From NCBI GenBank assembly GCA_028829895.1, contig CM054178.1:84201058-84265057 (forward strand): a stretch of 64,000 nt of DNA, read 5' to 3'. Positions 1 through 14,462 of this stretch are shown piece after piece. Made by a program: the position numbers and the translations under genes. The notes under the pieces were generated by a model. The model saw only the letters and a program-made list of their open reading frames with translations. It was not told where the DNA came from and ran no database searches. The DNA comes from Sinotaia quadrata (lineage: Eukaryota > Mollusca > Gastropoda > Architaenioglossa > Viviparidae). Each line of letters starts with the position of its first letter. Within the stretch, counting starts at the first letter, position 1.

Positions 1-1020
1 AAAAGAGTTTATGTTTTCTGCTCGCCAGTTTCTCCTTTAAAGAATTCATCTTAGCGGAGGCTGCTACAATCACAGGCAGGAAATGTAACCCAACTCCATA
101 AATGCTACCAAGGAAACTTGACGCTAAGAGTGTTTTGTTTCCTTCTTTAAAAAAAAACAATCAATAAAATACAACACTTTTTTAATTCCCCACCAACTCC
201 AAACTTCTGCAAAAAATATTTTCGGAAATTACACGTTAGCCATTTCAGTAACAGAATGTGTCGTTCTTTGTGTGTCTCATCAGTTTCTAAGGAGCGTTAC
301 TCAATCTGTTTGCCTTTAAGCATTTTACTTCTCAGCATGATAACATTCGTTATGGCTGCGTTTGCCACCTTGAACGTGTGGCCAAAGATATGTAAATGGG
401 TAACAGGGTGAGCGTCATGTTGTGTTGTTTCACTCTAGCGAAAATTGACTTGTGTGACTGTGTGAATCTACATCAATACTCTTAAAGGAACTCACTAAAC
501 CATACTGAAAACTGTGGAAGTTTACGAATCCCATTAAACCATGGTAAAACCTCACAAGCATACCATTTTACCTAGGACATGGAAATACATCAGACTGTCA
601 CCCACAAATCCCATTAGCCACTAAAAAGGCTACACCAGTACGAGGGACGTGCACATTGCTTGGCATTATGTCACGATTTAATAAAGTCCGTATAAATGTG
701 AACTAGTGGGAATATGTTACAATTATATAATCACCAGCCATAGCACAGGCGGTTCTTCTCTCAATTTCTTTTAGGGATTATTTTGTTTACAATTCCATGT
801 AACAAATAAGAACAATTTTTTTCTTGGTTAAAATTAATATAAAATATTTAAGAAGAAAATATTTAATTAATTATTTACATTTATTTGCATTTTTTTGTGT
901 GTCACAGAATATAACTGAAATTTCACTGTGGTATAATTAGATTCAAATTGTTGTCTCAGTAATCTCGTGCAACTGTGTGACGCTACACCATGAGCTATTT
1001 AACCTCTAAAATGCGAATTT
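1..1020. other. AT-rich non-coding flank, nothing recognised
   Basis: No frame, RNA or repeat that I can support. It lies downstream of the RhoGEF gene. Confidence 0.6.
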
Positions 1021-1258
1021 ATTAGTCTAAGTAATTAATGCAAGTTGTTCAATTGTATGGTGATTTTCCCTTGACAATTTATTAGTCTAAGTAATTAATG
1101 CAAGTTGTTCAATTGTATGGTGATTTTCCCTTGACAATTTATTAGTCTAAGTAATTAATGCAAGTTGTTCAATTGTATGGTGATTTTCCCTTGACAATTT
1201 ATTAGTCTAAGTAATTAATGCAAGTTGTTCAATTGTATAGTGATTTTCCCTTGACACT
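1021..1258. repeat. 60-bp tandem repeat, 4 copies
   Basis: Three identical 60-bp copies and a fourth with two or three changes. The unit starts ATTAGTCTAAGTAATTAATG and ends CCCTTGACAATTT. The near identity points to recent expansion or gene-conversion-like homogenisation. Confidence 0.97.
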
Positions 1259-1793
1259 TTCAACTGACTCGACTTTATTATTTTGGTCCAGATAAATTTG
1301 AACGAATGTGTCACATGTCCGGTTTAACTTGTGCATGCAGCTGTTTTGCTGCAGTCTAAAATTGTGACTGTTTTCTCAGTTTTGTTTTGTAAAGTGAATA
1401 AATATTATTCTTTTACTGTGGTTTTGTTAAACTGCGAATGATTTCCAAGTTTGTCTTGTAAAGTAAATAAATTTTATCGTTTTGCTGCTCATGTAACTTT
1501 TATAAATGTATAATGGTCACCAGAGTCAGGTGAAACTTGTTTAATTGAAAGTTTTACAGTGTTCTAGTTAAATTTATATATTTATTTCACTGTTTTCTAG
1601 TCAAACATCTATGAGGGTCTATTTTACAGTATTTTAGTCAAATGTGTATAATGGACCGTTCTACAGTGATCTGGTTAAACTTCGCTGATCTTGACAATTT
1701 TACCAAGGTTTATTTATACACATAAGAAAGAAGATTAATATTGTGACAGTGTTAGGAAGTAAATTTGCCTATTCCTATTTCTAAACATAATTG

Positions 1794-2665
<872 letters not shown>

Positions 2666-3369
2666 TTAAAAACAAGCAAATATATATGAGTGGATGTGAC
2701 TTCTTTAGTTTTTGTGTCCTCTCTAAGTCGAGCATGCGTTATTCCGTGTAGAAGAGGTCAAATAAACCTTATTCTCTGAAGAGTGTCTAAAATGGCCCAC
2801 GCCTAACTAGCTTAACGTAAGCTATTTGATTTTAAGTGTAAGGTCATGTTATGTAAGGGGCATAACTTTGGTATGTAAGATTTTAGAAGCGTTGCTGAGT
2901 TGTCGCTCTCTGATCGAAACTAAAATTTGTCATTAAATGGAGAATGTCACGTCTGAGTTTTCTGCTCTTAAGTTTAAAAATAGGTCCAAAGTTTTGCTTT
3001 TCTGAATGTACACTTTCAGCCAGAATCACACTCACAAACGCCTAGACCGTCAACAAATTAATATTGTATTTGTCAGCTGACTTTATTAAAGAATACCAAA
3101 AACCACAGATGATACATTTCTTGGGACATTGTGTAAGATGTGCACGTGTCTCATATACATGACTGTCTTAAATATGTATCAAACCTATATTATAAGACTG
3201 TTTAAATATATACACTGGTAGTGCATAGATCAACCACAATCATTCATATATACACTGAGACATTCAAGAATAATACACTTTATATATTGTCATCATGTCA
3301 TAGATTTTCTGATAACTACTTTCAATATTAACACCATGTCATTTTCTTCCTAATAAATGATATGCAACA

Positions 3370-3620
3370 TGAGCAAGCCCTTTGCTTTCTGCTGATTAAT
3401 TTGCATGTCATGTTAACTTTCTGCTCACTGATTGGCATATCATATATGTATCTGTCGCTTTCTACTCACTTGCATGTCATGTCTTGTTTTCTGCTCACTA
3501 ATTTGCATATCGTGCCATTTGTTTTCTGCTCATTAACTTACATGTCATGTCACTTGTTTTTTGCACACTGATTCGCATGTCAGGTCCTTTACTTTCAGCG
3601 AACAAATTTGCATTTTCATG
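3370..3620. repeat. Degenerate ~35-bp repeat with POU-octamer-like motif
   Basis: Units resemble TTTCTGCTCACTAATTTGCA followed by TGTCATGTC. Exact ATTTGCAT octamers occur at 3399-3406, 3501-3508 and 3606-3613. Confidence 0.75.
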
Positions 3621-4208
3621 ACCTTTGCTCTAGCGGATTTTCATATCAAAGACAGCTTACTTGCATATTATCATCATAACATTACTTTCTGATAAACATA
3701 AATCAAACTGTATTCCATCAAACGGACACTATTCTTACAATAAAGGTGACTCAGTACCTCCCAGAAGGCGAGAAGCCTCCGACGGCTCACGTGTCCGTTG
3801 ATTAATCCATAGCGCAGCACGTCACCATTTTCAGACTTCATCGCGCGTCCGACAGAGAAATAAAATGTCGCAAGACGAATTTAATCCGTCTATTCCAAAC
3901 ATATTTAGTTAGATTGCATGCCACGAATGTGTAATGATTGAAGGCCGATTTACAACCATGAAATTTATAACACTATTAACTTGTACAGATGACTGAGCCG
4001 GTTGTGGCCAATTGGTAAATGATTTCCTTCTAAGATGTTTTTTTATTCTTGACCACCATCTTGCTCTTAATTACGATTGTCGAATTTTACTCTGAAGCTT
4101 TATTATTCCTTTCAAAAGCATGGGTGTATGATTAATACTTTGCTTGACCTCAACGATTGTTTGGGTACTGGTTCCAAGGAAATAAGCTCGTACCCAAAAC
4201 GTCCTGTA

Positions 4209-4400
4209 ATTCTATTTTTACCTCCATACAGTTGTAGGATTTAACCTCAAAACGAAACATTACTATTATTATCCTTTAGCCTCTATACTATTGCATGATT
4301 TAACCTCAAAACGAAACATTAACATTATTATGCTTTAGCTTCTATATCGCTGCATGATTTCACCTGAAATCAGAAATATCACTATTATTATTAATTATCT
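4209..4400. repeat. ~65-bp degenerate repeat, about 3 copies
   Basis: Repeated blocks of the form TTTAACCTCAAAACGAAACA plus (ATT)n and CTTTAGCTTCTATA. Confidence 0.7.
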
Positions 4401-4934
4401 TCCACAAAGATGTATGTATAACCTCATATCCCCCACAACCGGTATTACACATCTCGTAGGATAAAACTGACGAAACGAAAAAAAAAAGACAGCATTTTTG
4501 TAGACATCCTTGCATTAGTTATCTTGATTATAACTCGAGGAAAAAATGTTTAGAATATCAGAAAATGATGGACAATGAGTCACTTACATAAACTGATACA
4601 AACATGCAAAATATGGCAAGAAGACACTATGTATCTTCCTTAAAAGACAAAGCACAAATCATCTCCATTTAATGTCAAACAAAACTGTCAATGTTTAACA
4701 AAATCAAAGCAATTGACTTTTAATGAAATATCACAGAATGCCACATTTACAAATAAAATATTTTTTAAAAATAACTGTTTCCCGTTAACTGTGACATTTT
4801 CGTGATCTTGTGTTTGTGTATAGACTTATTGTACCTTGATCGCAAAAGCCACGCATCTAGGGGTATTAGTGCCTAATAACTTCAAATTCCTATCATCAGT
4901 CAAGGCAAACCATGCGTCATTTGTTGCAACAAAG

Positions 4935-5245
4935 CTACTTGGACATGCTTCTGACGTCAATTATGGCAAGCCAAGACTACGAGACATATACAGGTTTTAT
5001 CAAGCTGCTAGGATACGCTTCTGACGTCAATTATGGCAAGCCAAGACTACAACACATACAGGTTTTACCAAACTACTAATACATGCTTCTGACGTCAATC
5101 TCGGCAAGCCAAGACCATTACACATAGATACGTTTTACCAAACTACTAGGGCACGCTTCTGACGTCAATTATGGTAAGCCAAGACCATAACACATATACA
5201 AATTTTACCAAGCTACTAGGACATGCTACTGACGCCAAAACCATA
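4935..5245. repeat. ~70-bp tandem repeat carrying CRE palindromes, 4-5 copies
   Basis: Units run CTTCTGACGTCAATTATGGC, then AAGCCAAGACTAC... and TTTTACCAAACTACTAG. The palindrome TGACGTCA occurs at 4952-4959, 5022-5029, 5090-5097 and 5160-5167, with a degenerate TGACGCCA at 5230-5237. Confidence 0.93.
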
Positions 5246-6258
5246 ACAGGATTTACCTATAATCTTGACAAACAGACTTCAATTATAAAACAAACTTTTC
5301 CCAAGCAATAATGCCGTATAATGTTGGTCAGTCGTTTTATGGACTACTACGCATGTTGTAGATTTTTTTAGAAATGAAATACACTAACTCTATTGCTATA
5401 AAATCGTCATCGTCAGTTTGGTGTGGAGGCTTACAGTTCCCACCGATTTCACGAAAATAATATTTAAAACGTCACTCATACACGAGTAAACAGAACACAA
5501 TGTTAATATTTCAGTTATTTTATTTTATACAATATAAATATATGCAACGCAATAGAGAGTGACGGCAGAACAAGAAAGTGAAATGTTTTGCTCAAACTTC
5601 ACAAAATCAAAATTCTCAATTACAAAAGTTCTCATATTGATGATCCGTATCTGCGTGACAGTGTCTGTACAATTAATCGTCTTGACTGCATGTACTCTTT
5701 AAAATTATCCAGTCAGTGAACGAAGAGCAAGCAAAAAGAATTGTGACAAAATAATGTTTTAAAAGTTATTTCTGAAACATATAAAGAATATTTAAAATAA
5801 CAAAAGTAAAATTTGAACAGATACGTTTACTTTTTACCTACTCGTCCAAATAACAAAAAAGTACTTCATTTGATGTTTATTTTGTGATAATTGTTCATGC
5901 AAATATGGAGCTGGGAAGAGACTAGTAGACCACCGGTTTGCAAGTTCAATTATCTCTGGCCTATAAGCAAAATTAAGCGAAACCAAAAATGAAAACCACT
6001 TCACTGAAACATCGATTATTAAATAAAAAACGACGGGTCAAAAATTAAATACATGTGACAAGAACTTTTAAAGAATCTAATTTTAAATATATCCGAAGCG
6101 TTTAATTTCATTACAAACTATTTTTAATTTCACAGGAAAATAGTGCCATCAACAAGTTAAAATGGTATGATAAATTAGTCGTGGTTTTTATGAGCAGAAA
6201 ATAAAAATAACTTTTTTATTATTAATAAATGAATCAACGACGTTATCATAAGGACAAC

Positions 6259-6604
6259 TTATATATATATATATATATATAAATTATATAAATTATGTCT
6301 AGAATATGTAACAAGAAAAATACTGCACTTAGTAATTCTATCACTAACCGTTCATTAAATGTGTTTATCTTTTCTTAAATATTCTAGAATGCATAGCCTT
6401 TTAATTTTGTAGGGATGTGACACAGACGGTATGCCATAGACTGGATACGTTGAACAGGGGCAGATAAGAAAGAAAAGAATGAGCGTGGTATGGGTTTGTT
6501 CGTATCAATTTCAAGTGCAGAAACACGCTAAGGCGCACACTGTTGACGAAATGCGTTCACTCGTCATTTGTTCGTGCACCGTGAACAAAAAATGCATAAC
6601 ACAC

Positions 6605-6671
<67 letters not shown>
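6259..6671. repeat. Simple repeats (TA)n and (CA)n
   Basis: A short (TA) run near 6259-6282 and a long (CA) run at about 6607-6671. Between them is unremarkable AT-rich sequence. Confidence 0.9.
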
Positions 6672-6674
<3 letters not shown>

Positions 6675-7718
6675 TATATATATACACACAAACGTGCACG
6701 TTTCTCATTACTAATTGTAAAAAGAAATATATTTTATTATGGTCCAGATATCTCTAGCCACAATAATATTATCTATAGCCACTCAAAGCAGGTGATCACA
6801 GGCTCCTTTTAAAATAAAGGAATGTCTCCACGTTTGCATTTTTGTTTAAATTTGGCAATAGCAAAACGACAATGAGCGATAAATTAATTTCAGTGTGTTA
6901 TTTTTACACAAAATCAAATTATAATATAAGACAAAAGAACAAAGTCAAATTAATAAGAATCAGCCACACAAAATCAAGGGGGAACAAAGCTGGCGATACT
7001 TAAAGTAAAATATAACTCAAACTATATTTATTGAGACATTGCATACCATGAAAGATCACGCCCTTCTTTTCAAGGACAAGAAAAAGATTCGATACCTTTG
7101 ACCTCAAGGCCTCGTTCAGTTGATTAGTGACATGTCAGTGTTCTTGCGTTTTCTTACTTGTCTGAACATCTGCTCGGCTTCACTTGAGATTCTACACCTA
7201 CTCTGCTAAAATATGTAACGTATTCCTTGACTAGACAATCGACTCCAAAGATGAACACGTGACTTCCTTATTATAAGCATAACGACTCACACAAACGTTT
7301 GTTGCATTCGTGCTCGCTTCCAACAGTCTGTTCTCTGGGCAACTCAGGAATGTTCTACAGTCTCCAAGACAAAATTAAGACCCAACAGATATCGAGACTA
7401 TTGTTCTTTACATTCAGCATTGAACAATCGTGTACTGATCTGTGGTGTTAATTTGCATTGTGCCTGCCAACCACAATCATTACATGGCCTGTTGCGACAG
7501 AAAACTAATTGCTTGAACTGGGTATTCGTAGAAGCCTCTTATTGCGGTTTAATTCATTTAAAAATCTCTTGTTGAAACGTGTAAATGTGATTTTTAAAAA
7601 AAATAAACGTCTGTTATATCTCTCTGGTGAAACTTTCACCTTTGAGCACGGTTCGGTGAAAGTTAGTTGACACTAAAACGTAGCTATGCGTAAAGAATGC
7701 ATCTGATAAAGTACTTGC

Positions 7719-8550
7719 TAGTCCTTATAGAACTGATCTGCCAACTCTTATAGAACTGGTCTGTCAACTCTTATAGAACTGGTCTGCTAACTCTTAAAGA
7801 AATGGTCTGCCAACTCTTATAGAACTGGTCTGCCAACTCTTTATAGGACTGGTCTGCCAACTCTTACAGAACTGGTCTGCCAACTCTGAAAGAACTGGTC
7901 TGCTAACTTTTATAGAACTGGTCTGCTAACTCTCAAAGAACTGGTCTGCTAACTTTTAAAGAACTGGTCTGCTAACTCTCAAAGAACTGATCTGCTAGCT
8001 ATTACGGAAGTGATATGTTAACTATTACAGAATTGATCTGCTAGGTATTACAGAACCGGTATGCGTTACAATAATATTACAGATCTGGTAAGCTATTATA
8101 TAACTAATATGCTAATTATTTCAGAAGTGATCTTCTAGCTATTACAGAATTGATATGCTACCTATTACTGATCTATCAGCAAACTATCAGAGAGCTGGCC
8201 TGCAGTTATACACCTGGTGTTTTAGCTATTACAGATCTAGTCTGCTGCCTCTTACAGATTTGGCCAACTTACTATTACATAGATCGTCTTCTAACTGGTC
8301 TGCTATTAGAGAAAGGGTCTGATCAGTTTACTCTTATAAACTGGTCTTATAACTCTTGGAGAGAGGATCTGTTAACAATTACATAATTGGTCTGCCTGCT
8401 ATCATTTAGTACAAATGTGTAGATAACTAGTAGGATAACTCTTACAAGAGTGGCCTGATAATTCATGCTAACTCTTATCGAAATGGACTGCTGATCTTGT
8501 AGAATGATTTGCTAACTCTTGCAGATATGGGTAGATAACTCACAGGACTG
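7719..8550. repeat. Degenerate ~22-bp tandem array, about 35 units
   Basis: Units of the form AGAACTGGTCTGCCAACTCT gradually decay to the right (AGAATTGATCTGCTAGC...). The left third is most uniform. Confidence 0.88.
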
Positions 8551-8805
8551 GTCAGCTATAGCAAAGAGCCAGATTTGCAGGTAGCAATATATACATATAA
8601 AATTGCTTCATAGAGCTATAAAACAGACTGTGGATAAATAAAATTAAACTATTTCAATTTTTATAAACAAATTCCACATTTTACTCACATCAACATTCAT
8701 AAGAGAATACAATCGGTATGTACACACGGGCTTTTGTAAATAACACGCTTTCTGCTATCTCACGAAGACGTGCATTCACGTATTACAAATATATAGTTTA
8801 CTAAT

Positions 8806-8806
8806 A

Positions 8807-8845
<39 letters not shown>

Positions 8846-9260
8846 CATCAAGCACACAGTTACAGAGTTATAAACAGACACACATTACAAGGCGAACACA
8901 AAACTGCACTGTTAAACTTGGAATTCAAACACACATACGCTGACAAGTTAAACGTGACGTGATGATTTCCTTGGAGATCAAATTTCTCTGAGGACTTGGC
9001 TTTCTGCACACCGTAGCACACTCTTTTTTTATTTTAAAAAAAGAATGAATTTAAGAATGAATGAATTCAACAATTCAAGCTTTCTGTACACCTTAGCACA
9101 TTCTTTTACTAAAACCTGAATGAATTCAAGAATTCATGCTTTCTGTACATCTTAGCACACTCCTTTACTAAAACCTGAATGAATTCAAGAATTCAAGCTT
9201 TCTGCACATCTTAGCACACTCTTTTTCTGAATGAATTCAAGAATGAATAAATTCAACAAG
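8806..9260. repeat. (AAT)n run and a ~58-bp repeat, about 4 copies
   Basis: An (ATA)n stretch lies at about 8808-8841. From about 9000, copies share CTTTCTGCACACCTTAGCAC and TGAATGAATTCAAGAATTCA. Confidence 0.8.
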
Positions 9261-10229
9261 AATTAATTCACTTCTTTAGTCTCACCTACCGTTTGATTGT
9301 CTGTCCGTAATGGTGTCGTAGGGATATAATTTATACATATTTACAGAGTAGAATGCTCATGAAACCCAACAACTGCTGTCTTACCATTGTGAACATGTTA
9401 TTCTCTGTTGCAGTGTCATACAATTTTTCTGTTTACATGGCACTTTCAACCCTCTATTTATATTCATATTTCTGTTCATGATTACAATTACTGACAAAAC
9501 CGATGCGGCAAACAAATGAAATGAGAAGCGGAGTTAAATAATTACAGGCAAGTATGAACATAAGTGCTCTTCTGAATGAAACTGAAAGATGAAAAAACCT
9601 AATAACAATATAACATTAAGTTAGTGAATGAAACGAATAAACCAACAAATAAAACCACAATTAAAAATAATAATATGCACAAAAGAATTAACAACAGAAA
9701 AGTAATAATTTATTTTTTATGTTTCATTTGGTCTAAATATTGTTCAAATGGTTAGGATATTGCAGTTTGTATGATTACTTTTTGTATTAATATTACAAAT
9801 TAATATTCAGTAAAGTGTCAAGTTTAGCGAAATAGGTTTTCCATGAGTGAAGGTGCCGAATATTCAAAGTATCGAAATGACGTCGCTGGGACGTCCAATG
9901 ACGTCATTATTGAATTAGTTATTCTGTAATTCTTGAGCCAGAAGCTGATCAACATCAAAGCATGTATCAGCTATTTCCATTATAAGTTCATCATCTGCGA
10001 AAGTAAAATGATAACGAGAGGGGGAAAGAACCTACAGTCACCGTGAACAAACAATGGAAACAGGTGTGAAGGGCGGTCATGATTTTAAAGATTTTTCCAG
10101 TTGTCATCCCTTACCCCCAAAAGCATTATTACTTCTCTTAGTTCTGTTAAAAACTATCTTTCAACTAGTCGCACACAAAAACAGAGCAGTTCGTTCATTT
10201 ATAGAATGCATTTTTTTTAAATAAAACAT

Positions 10230-11396
10230 TCGGATTTTTATTAAAATTATACTGTAGTGTTGTTTAGTAGTGTGTGAGGTAGGGATCTACAAGTGACATT
10301 TGTATTTTTTTTTTAATTGCGTACTCTTTTATCCGGATTTTAGCATAACAGTCTGAGAAGAACTACGAACCTGGGGAATTCATGTGCATTGTGCCTTCCA
10401 CCTCAAACCAAAGGGTCACACGAAAAATTATATCAGAAAATTAAATACCTATAGTGTCACGGAGATATCACTGGTGTCTGAAGACAAACAAGACAAGAAC
10501 ATTCTCTCAACGTCTGCCTTGATGAAAATGAAGAACCAGGCATCAAAAACAAAAAGGGTATGAAATAAATGGACTGATATCTTTGACATTAAATTTGATT
10601 GCCGTGCAGACATTCAGAATTGTCGGGGACGTAAACATGTACGAGAGTGATCGCCCATGGTAACTTCCTGTTACAGCACTCGAGCATGTCAGGCCATACC
10701 ACAGTGATTGCTTTTGCAGACATTCCAAGTGTTGAGCACATCGTACACTATTTCAGGGAACACATAACATACCACATTTAGCGTCTATACTAACCCAAAC
10801 TTGTTTCTTCCCCTTTAATGGTTCCTATAGGGATCCAGGACTCAGAGCTGCATTGTGCAGGGAAATAAGAACATTGGCAGGGGGTGGTGGTGGAGGGCAG
10901 ACCCTAAAACAATGCAAAAATACATACTAGCCACTGGAATTTCTAGATGCATACGAATAGGTACTCTTGGAAGTTACACGAATCTCCTCCAGCTGCCTCC
11001 GATGGAAATGGGCACAATGGACTTTTTCTAAGAAAGGTCCACTGGGTTCAAAGACCGACATTTTGTGTGCACCCTTTCCAGGACCACGACCATCATCCAT
11101 TCATGCGGCAATGGATTCTACACACCACCGGAATGGATCTCAAAGCATGCGATGACGTCATCAGTAGTGTGCAAGAGACTTTTGAACGCGTGTCAATTTT
11201 GCACAACTGCACGGAGCACACATAGCGTGTGACACAGTGTGCACACTTCGCAGGAGACCGTTGTGCCCCATCCGAGGGCACGGGAGGTCGTCTTAGCGTA
11301 ACGTTTTGAGATGAAGCAAACGTGACTAGACAACGAGATCATCTCGGCCACGTTGCACGTTACGGAGACTAGACAGATCATGTGCAGTCTTGACCT
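10230..11396 (-). other. Probable 3' UTR and flank of the RhoGEF gene
   Basis: Downstream of the stop the sequence is fairly GC-rich to about 10850 and has no convincing coding frame. Possible poly(A) signals on the minus strand are ATTAAA (plus 10814-10819) and AATAAA (plus 10237-10242). Neither can be confirmed without transcript ends. Confidence 0.35.
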
Positions 11397-11609
11397 TTAG
11401 ATGAAGACAGCGTCCATGGACCGAGACTTTGTGGGCACGCTTCGCCGGAGACTGCTGCGCCTGATCCGAGACCGGCAGACTCTGAACTCGGACCTGAGAT
11501 CGTTGTCTTCGCTTTTTGGATCTTTGTTTTCTTTGAAGGAGTTCTGGCGACTGGCTTGGCTGTTTGCATATTTCTCTTGGGCTTCTTTAATTTGGTTGAT
11601 CCACACAAG
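11397..11609 (-). CDS. PLEKHG7: RhoGEF terminal coding exon: PH C-helix and Ser/Arg tail (residues 565-634, stop)
   Basis: The acceptor is CGTCCATGTTAG. The exon starts LVWINQIKEAQEKY, with the near-invariant PH-helix Trp at residue 567, then a polar tail (SFKENKDPKSEDND) and a basic Ser-rich end (RIRRSSLRRSVPTKSR) before MDAVFI and TAA. The RRSS and RRS repeats fit basophilic kinase sites. The last residues (V-F-I) fit a class II-like PDZ ligand. No functional domain follows the PH domain. Confidence 0.92.
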   Translation of the reverse strand, partial: LVWINQIKEAQEKYANSQASRQNSFKENKDPKSEDNDLRSEFRVCRSRIRRSSLRRSVPTKSRSMDAVFI

Positions 11610-14409
11610 CTAACATGGACGAGAAAATAAATATTATTAAAGCAGTAGAGAAAAACCAGAGAAAAACATATATATATATATATATATACCAAACGACACA
11701 TTTTTACACATTTCTGCACGGATTGCTAGATTATTCGGAATTGTAAACAAATACTGAATATAAATGTAGTTTCTGTGGTTAGTGTATTCCATGTGTGTGT
11801 GTGTGTGTGTGTTTGTGCATATGTTAGTATATGATATATATGTGTGTATGTGTGTGTGTTTAACGTTTGTAATGTTGACCATTATGAATGTAAACATGAA
11901 AATCACCACGCACACCCCGAAATAGAGTAAAACAATATATACTTATTTAATTTTTACTCTGTGATATAAGAAATGACGCTACTCTCTAGACCAGGGCCTA
12001 GAAGAGATTTCCAGAGTTATCTTTGCTTTGGCTATAAACACTGCAGGTCAAGATATATTTGCTTTGGATGTCTTTGTAAACCTAGCAACTCTAGACATGA
12101 CGGCTGAGTTGTCTTTGCTTGGAATGTAAACCTAACGAAACATTTCACTAATTTACCGTAAAACGGCCTATACGTGACAAAGCACGCAGATATCATTGTT
12201 ACCTGTCCGCGCGACAAGACACACGATGACATTAGTGTAATCTGTACGTGACCCTAGTCGTACTTTCATATCATTGTCTTATATATGATACAAGCCGAAC
12301 GTTTATATTTATTGTCTCCTATACGCGACGAGATGTGTGCTGATATTATTGTCACTTGTACGTGATAAGATGGGTTTTTATTGTCACACGTACGTGATAA
12401 GATGGCTGTTATTGTCACACGTACGTGATAAGATGGGCTGTTATTGTCACACGTACGTGATAAGATGGGCTGTTATTGTCACACGTACGTGATAAGATGG
12501 GCTGTTATTGTTACACGTACGTGATAAGATGGGCTGTTATTGTCACACGTACGTGATAAGATGGGCTGTTATTGTCGCACGTACGTGATAAGATGGGCTG
12601 TTATTGTCGCACGTATGTGTCAGGACACGCGTTGATAGTATTGCTGCCTGTACGCGACAAAGACGCAGGATGATAGTATAGCAACATGTACGCGACATAG
12701 ACGCGCTAATGGTATTGCTATCTGTACGTGACAAAGACACACGCTGATAATATTGTTATCTGTACGTGACAAAGGCAAGCATTCATAATATTGCTATGTG
12801 TACATGACAAAGACACACGTTGATAGTATTGCTATCTGTACATGACAAAGATACACATTGATAATATTGCAATTTGCAAGTCAAAAAGACACGCTGATAG
12901 TACTGCCACCTGTTATATTTATTAGACCTAAGTCACCTAGTCACACAAAAATTTTAGTCAAAGACTTGTAAGGGCTACTGAACTGAATCGACATTAGTAA
13001 ATCCAATCCTACCGGTACGTGCAATTAGCACCCAGGAAAAGACCACTCCCTCCTAAAGACTTCGTTCGCTATGTGGCTTTTGTTGTTGAGAGTAAATTCA
13101 TTTACCTGCTTTCTCACTGAGCCATATGCGTTGATATGATTATAATCCTACCTTGCTAGTATCACATGGTGCTTGCATAGTGAAAACCCCGATGATTTGC
13201 TGAAATCGACTGATGTGGACCAATACAAAGACGTGCTTCAATCCGCTGGCTGTCAATGGAAACGTAAATGAAACTTGGGTAAAGATGGAAGGAACGACAT
13301 GTACAGTGATTGTTTTAATTTTAATATTACTTTTAAACCATCATTGTTGTAATCACTCGTCTTCAATTAACTATAACACCACAGTAATAGAAGAATATCC
13401 CCTAAAGATTTTAGTATTGTCTGACATTGACAAGTAGCGTGACCTGCTTCACAAGGTCGTTTCTATACAGTTATGGACTCCTGATTATACCCTTGTAAGT
13501 AGACATGGTAAAACTTTACAATAAACATCACTAAAGATAATACAGCTATTACGACACACGTGCCCCATGCATATAACACTGATAGACTTGAGAAAACGCT
13601 AGTGTTAATCAAGGTCTCCGCTTGTTCCCTCATTATGTTAAGTGATTTTCAGATGGCGTTGGGGTCAACAAAGAGATTTTAATTCTAGTAAGGAAACACG
13701 TTCTAATGCAGGCTCAAAGCAAGATGGGAGTAGAAAGTGTTTGAACAACTTGGCTTGAGCTGCGCCGACAACTTACTCCCCCGACACACACAAAATATCA
13801 ACAACAAAACAAAACAGAACAGAACATCCCGATTTGTTGACTCACAAATGCTTTTAAAATAACCTTGACCCTCCCGAATATCTAAATACCCGAATCTACC
13901 ACAATAAACTAAGGAACAAGACAAAAATGTATGTAACTTCTAGGAACTGGGTAAATTGACTTATAAGCTTTTCACATAGTAATGACAATCGAACATTCTA
14001 GCATGCCGTTTCAATGTTGCAAAAGCAAAGGAACCCTTCCTTCCCTCTCCCTCCCCCCCCCCCCCCATCAGAGGTCAGGAAACAATTCATTAACATTCTC
14101 CTCCCTCCAACTCCAACACAAAATTAAAACTTAGAGATGCAGGATGCAACTGAAAGTAAAGTAATAAAAATAAAATGTCGCAGTAAAGTCAAAACAAACA
14201 TTCAAAATAAAATAGAAAAAGGAGAAACTAAGGGGAATTTGTTTAATGATAAATCATAATTTTTTTTTTAATTCCAACAATAATAAACAAAATGATTCAA
14301 GAAATCAGCCAAATATGTTTCAGAGATAAACTAAAAAAACAAAACTATTCGATATAACTTAATATTTGTAATATATGTGTGCGTGTATGTGTGTATGTGT
14401 GTGTGTGTA

Positions 14410-14462
<53 letters not shown>

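Larger units (their letters stand above)
2700..10229. other. Intergenic AT-rich sequence between listed repeats, nothing else recognised
   Basis: Outside the separately listed arrays (3.4, 4.2, 5.0, 6.3-6.7, 7.7-8.5, 8.8-9.3 kb), the blocks 2.7-3.36, 3.62-4.2, 5.25-6.25, 6.7-7.7 and 9.27-10.2 kb show no convincing coding frame or structured RNA. Confidence 0.55.

Noticed and set aside
10947..11225. Overlapping short frames on both strands in GC-richer sequence
   Set aside because: This is the probable 3' UTR of the RhoGEF gene; frames are short, conflicting and without recognisable content.
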